Shown in pieces: positions 63,874 through 64,000 of a DNA stretch of 64,000 nucleotides. A program made the translations under genes and the position numbers. Location: the NCBI GenBank assembly GCA_964034945.1, contig OZ035961.1:72392322-72456321 (forward strand), written 5' to 3'. Under the pieces are notes generated by a model that did no database searches, was not told where the DNA came from, and worked only from the letters and a program-made list of their open reading frames with translations. The DNA comes from Chrysopilus asiliformis (Eukaryota; Arthropoda; Insecta; Diptera; Rhagionidae). The number at the start of each line of letters is the position of its first letter. Positions within the stretch are counted from its first letter, which is position 1.

Positions 63874-64000
63874 ACTGACCCATTGAAGTAAGTAATTTTT
63901 GAATTGATTATAATACATTTATAGCATTGTAACGTGACATATTTTCAGATGCTGTGAGCAAAAGTGTTCAAGAAAATTATAGGATGCAAGAGCAAAACAA

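Larger units (their letters stand above)
61145..64000 (+). pseudogene. Second THAP gene of P-like family, split by LTR-like element, runs off window
   Basis: The terminus CACGGTATACAAATAGAAGG (about 61153) resembles the P-like left end at 53620. MAICSVFGCGTDNNKHRKKP starts at 61350; after a frame change LFRFPKDPKVAKRKF follows, but the second half of the THAP domain is deleted. Then APQTASTSKRAKRAQRKERQ, DIVADLLALNDLSETEPING and EEKSCNT run to 61754. After the 2.1-kb insertion the exon ends DPLK/GTAAGTA (63886), with the intron to TATTTTCAG (63950), and the next exon starts CCEQKCSRKL and hits a stop, as far as visible. Confidence 0.75.

Overview
The window reads as AT-rich eukaryotic nuclear DNA, most likely from an insect. 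Reasons: GT-AG introns of about 50-65 bp, no bacterial-type gene packing, and a mixture of mariner, Tc1/DD37E, hAT, PIF/Harbinger, P-like (THAP), Helitron, Helentron/DINE-1-like, CR1/Jockey-type, RTE-type, copia-type and long-LTR elements. The species cannot be named from sequence alone; a dipteran is a guess. Almost the whole 64 kb is a transposon graveyard with several layers of nesting. The only apparent cellular gene material is a decayed, intron-bearing remnant at 71-1150 (minus).

Layout. 1-1.15 kb: gene remnant. 1.7-7.7 kb: PIF/Harbinger fragments around a 5'-truncated non-LTR retrotransposon (minus), whose 3' UTR holds a complete mariner with an intact 349-residue transposase. 8.0-9.77 kb: two hAT-type non-autonomous elements placed head to tail through one 8-bp target. 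10.3-15.25 kb: copia-type LTR with primer-binding site, DINE-1-like copies, fold-back DNA, and a hAT MITE carrying another MITE. 15.6-23.4 kb: a near-complete Helentron/Helitron (N-terminal 23-residue repeats, cysteine-peptidase-like region, HUH-Y2 Rep, PIF1 helicase) broken by one indel, one pogo-like MITE and one deletion, and bordered by ~122-bp repeats. 23.4-31.9 kb: fold-back DNA, MITEs, and the exons of a hAT gene split by an RTE fragment at a splice donor. 31.9-36.5 kb: a non-autonomous Helitron made of about 25 copies of the ~122-bp repeat, split by a DD37E element. 36.5-45.9 kb: a hAT transposase gene (minus) whose BED exon is separated from its body by about 5 kb of MITE and Helitron DNA; the inserted Helitron keeps the C-terminus of a second, different Rep/helicase. 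45.9-47.8 kb: a decayed Tc1 element. 48.2-51.3 kb: a second hAT gene with two nested elements. 51.3-53.5 kb: one repeat copy carrying three MITEs. 53.6-56.1 kb: Harbinger-like element holding a P-like THAP element. 55.7-60.2 kb: 2.24-kb tandem duplication. 60.4-64 kb: MADF exon and a second THAP gene split by a 2.1-kb LTR-like element that contains a perfect 52-bp inverted repeat.

Functionally, only the mariner transposase looks intact. The Helentron proteins could formerly have mobilised both the DINE-1-like copies (shared 5' ends) and possibly the repeat-array Helitron (shared ~122-bp unit). Many MITEs keep short N-terminal exons of Harbinger transposases, which identifies their parents. 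All assignments come from reading motifs by eye; no alignments or database searches were run.
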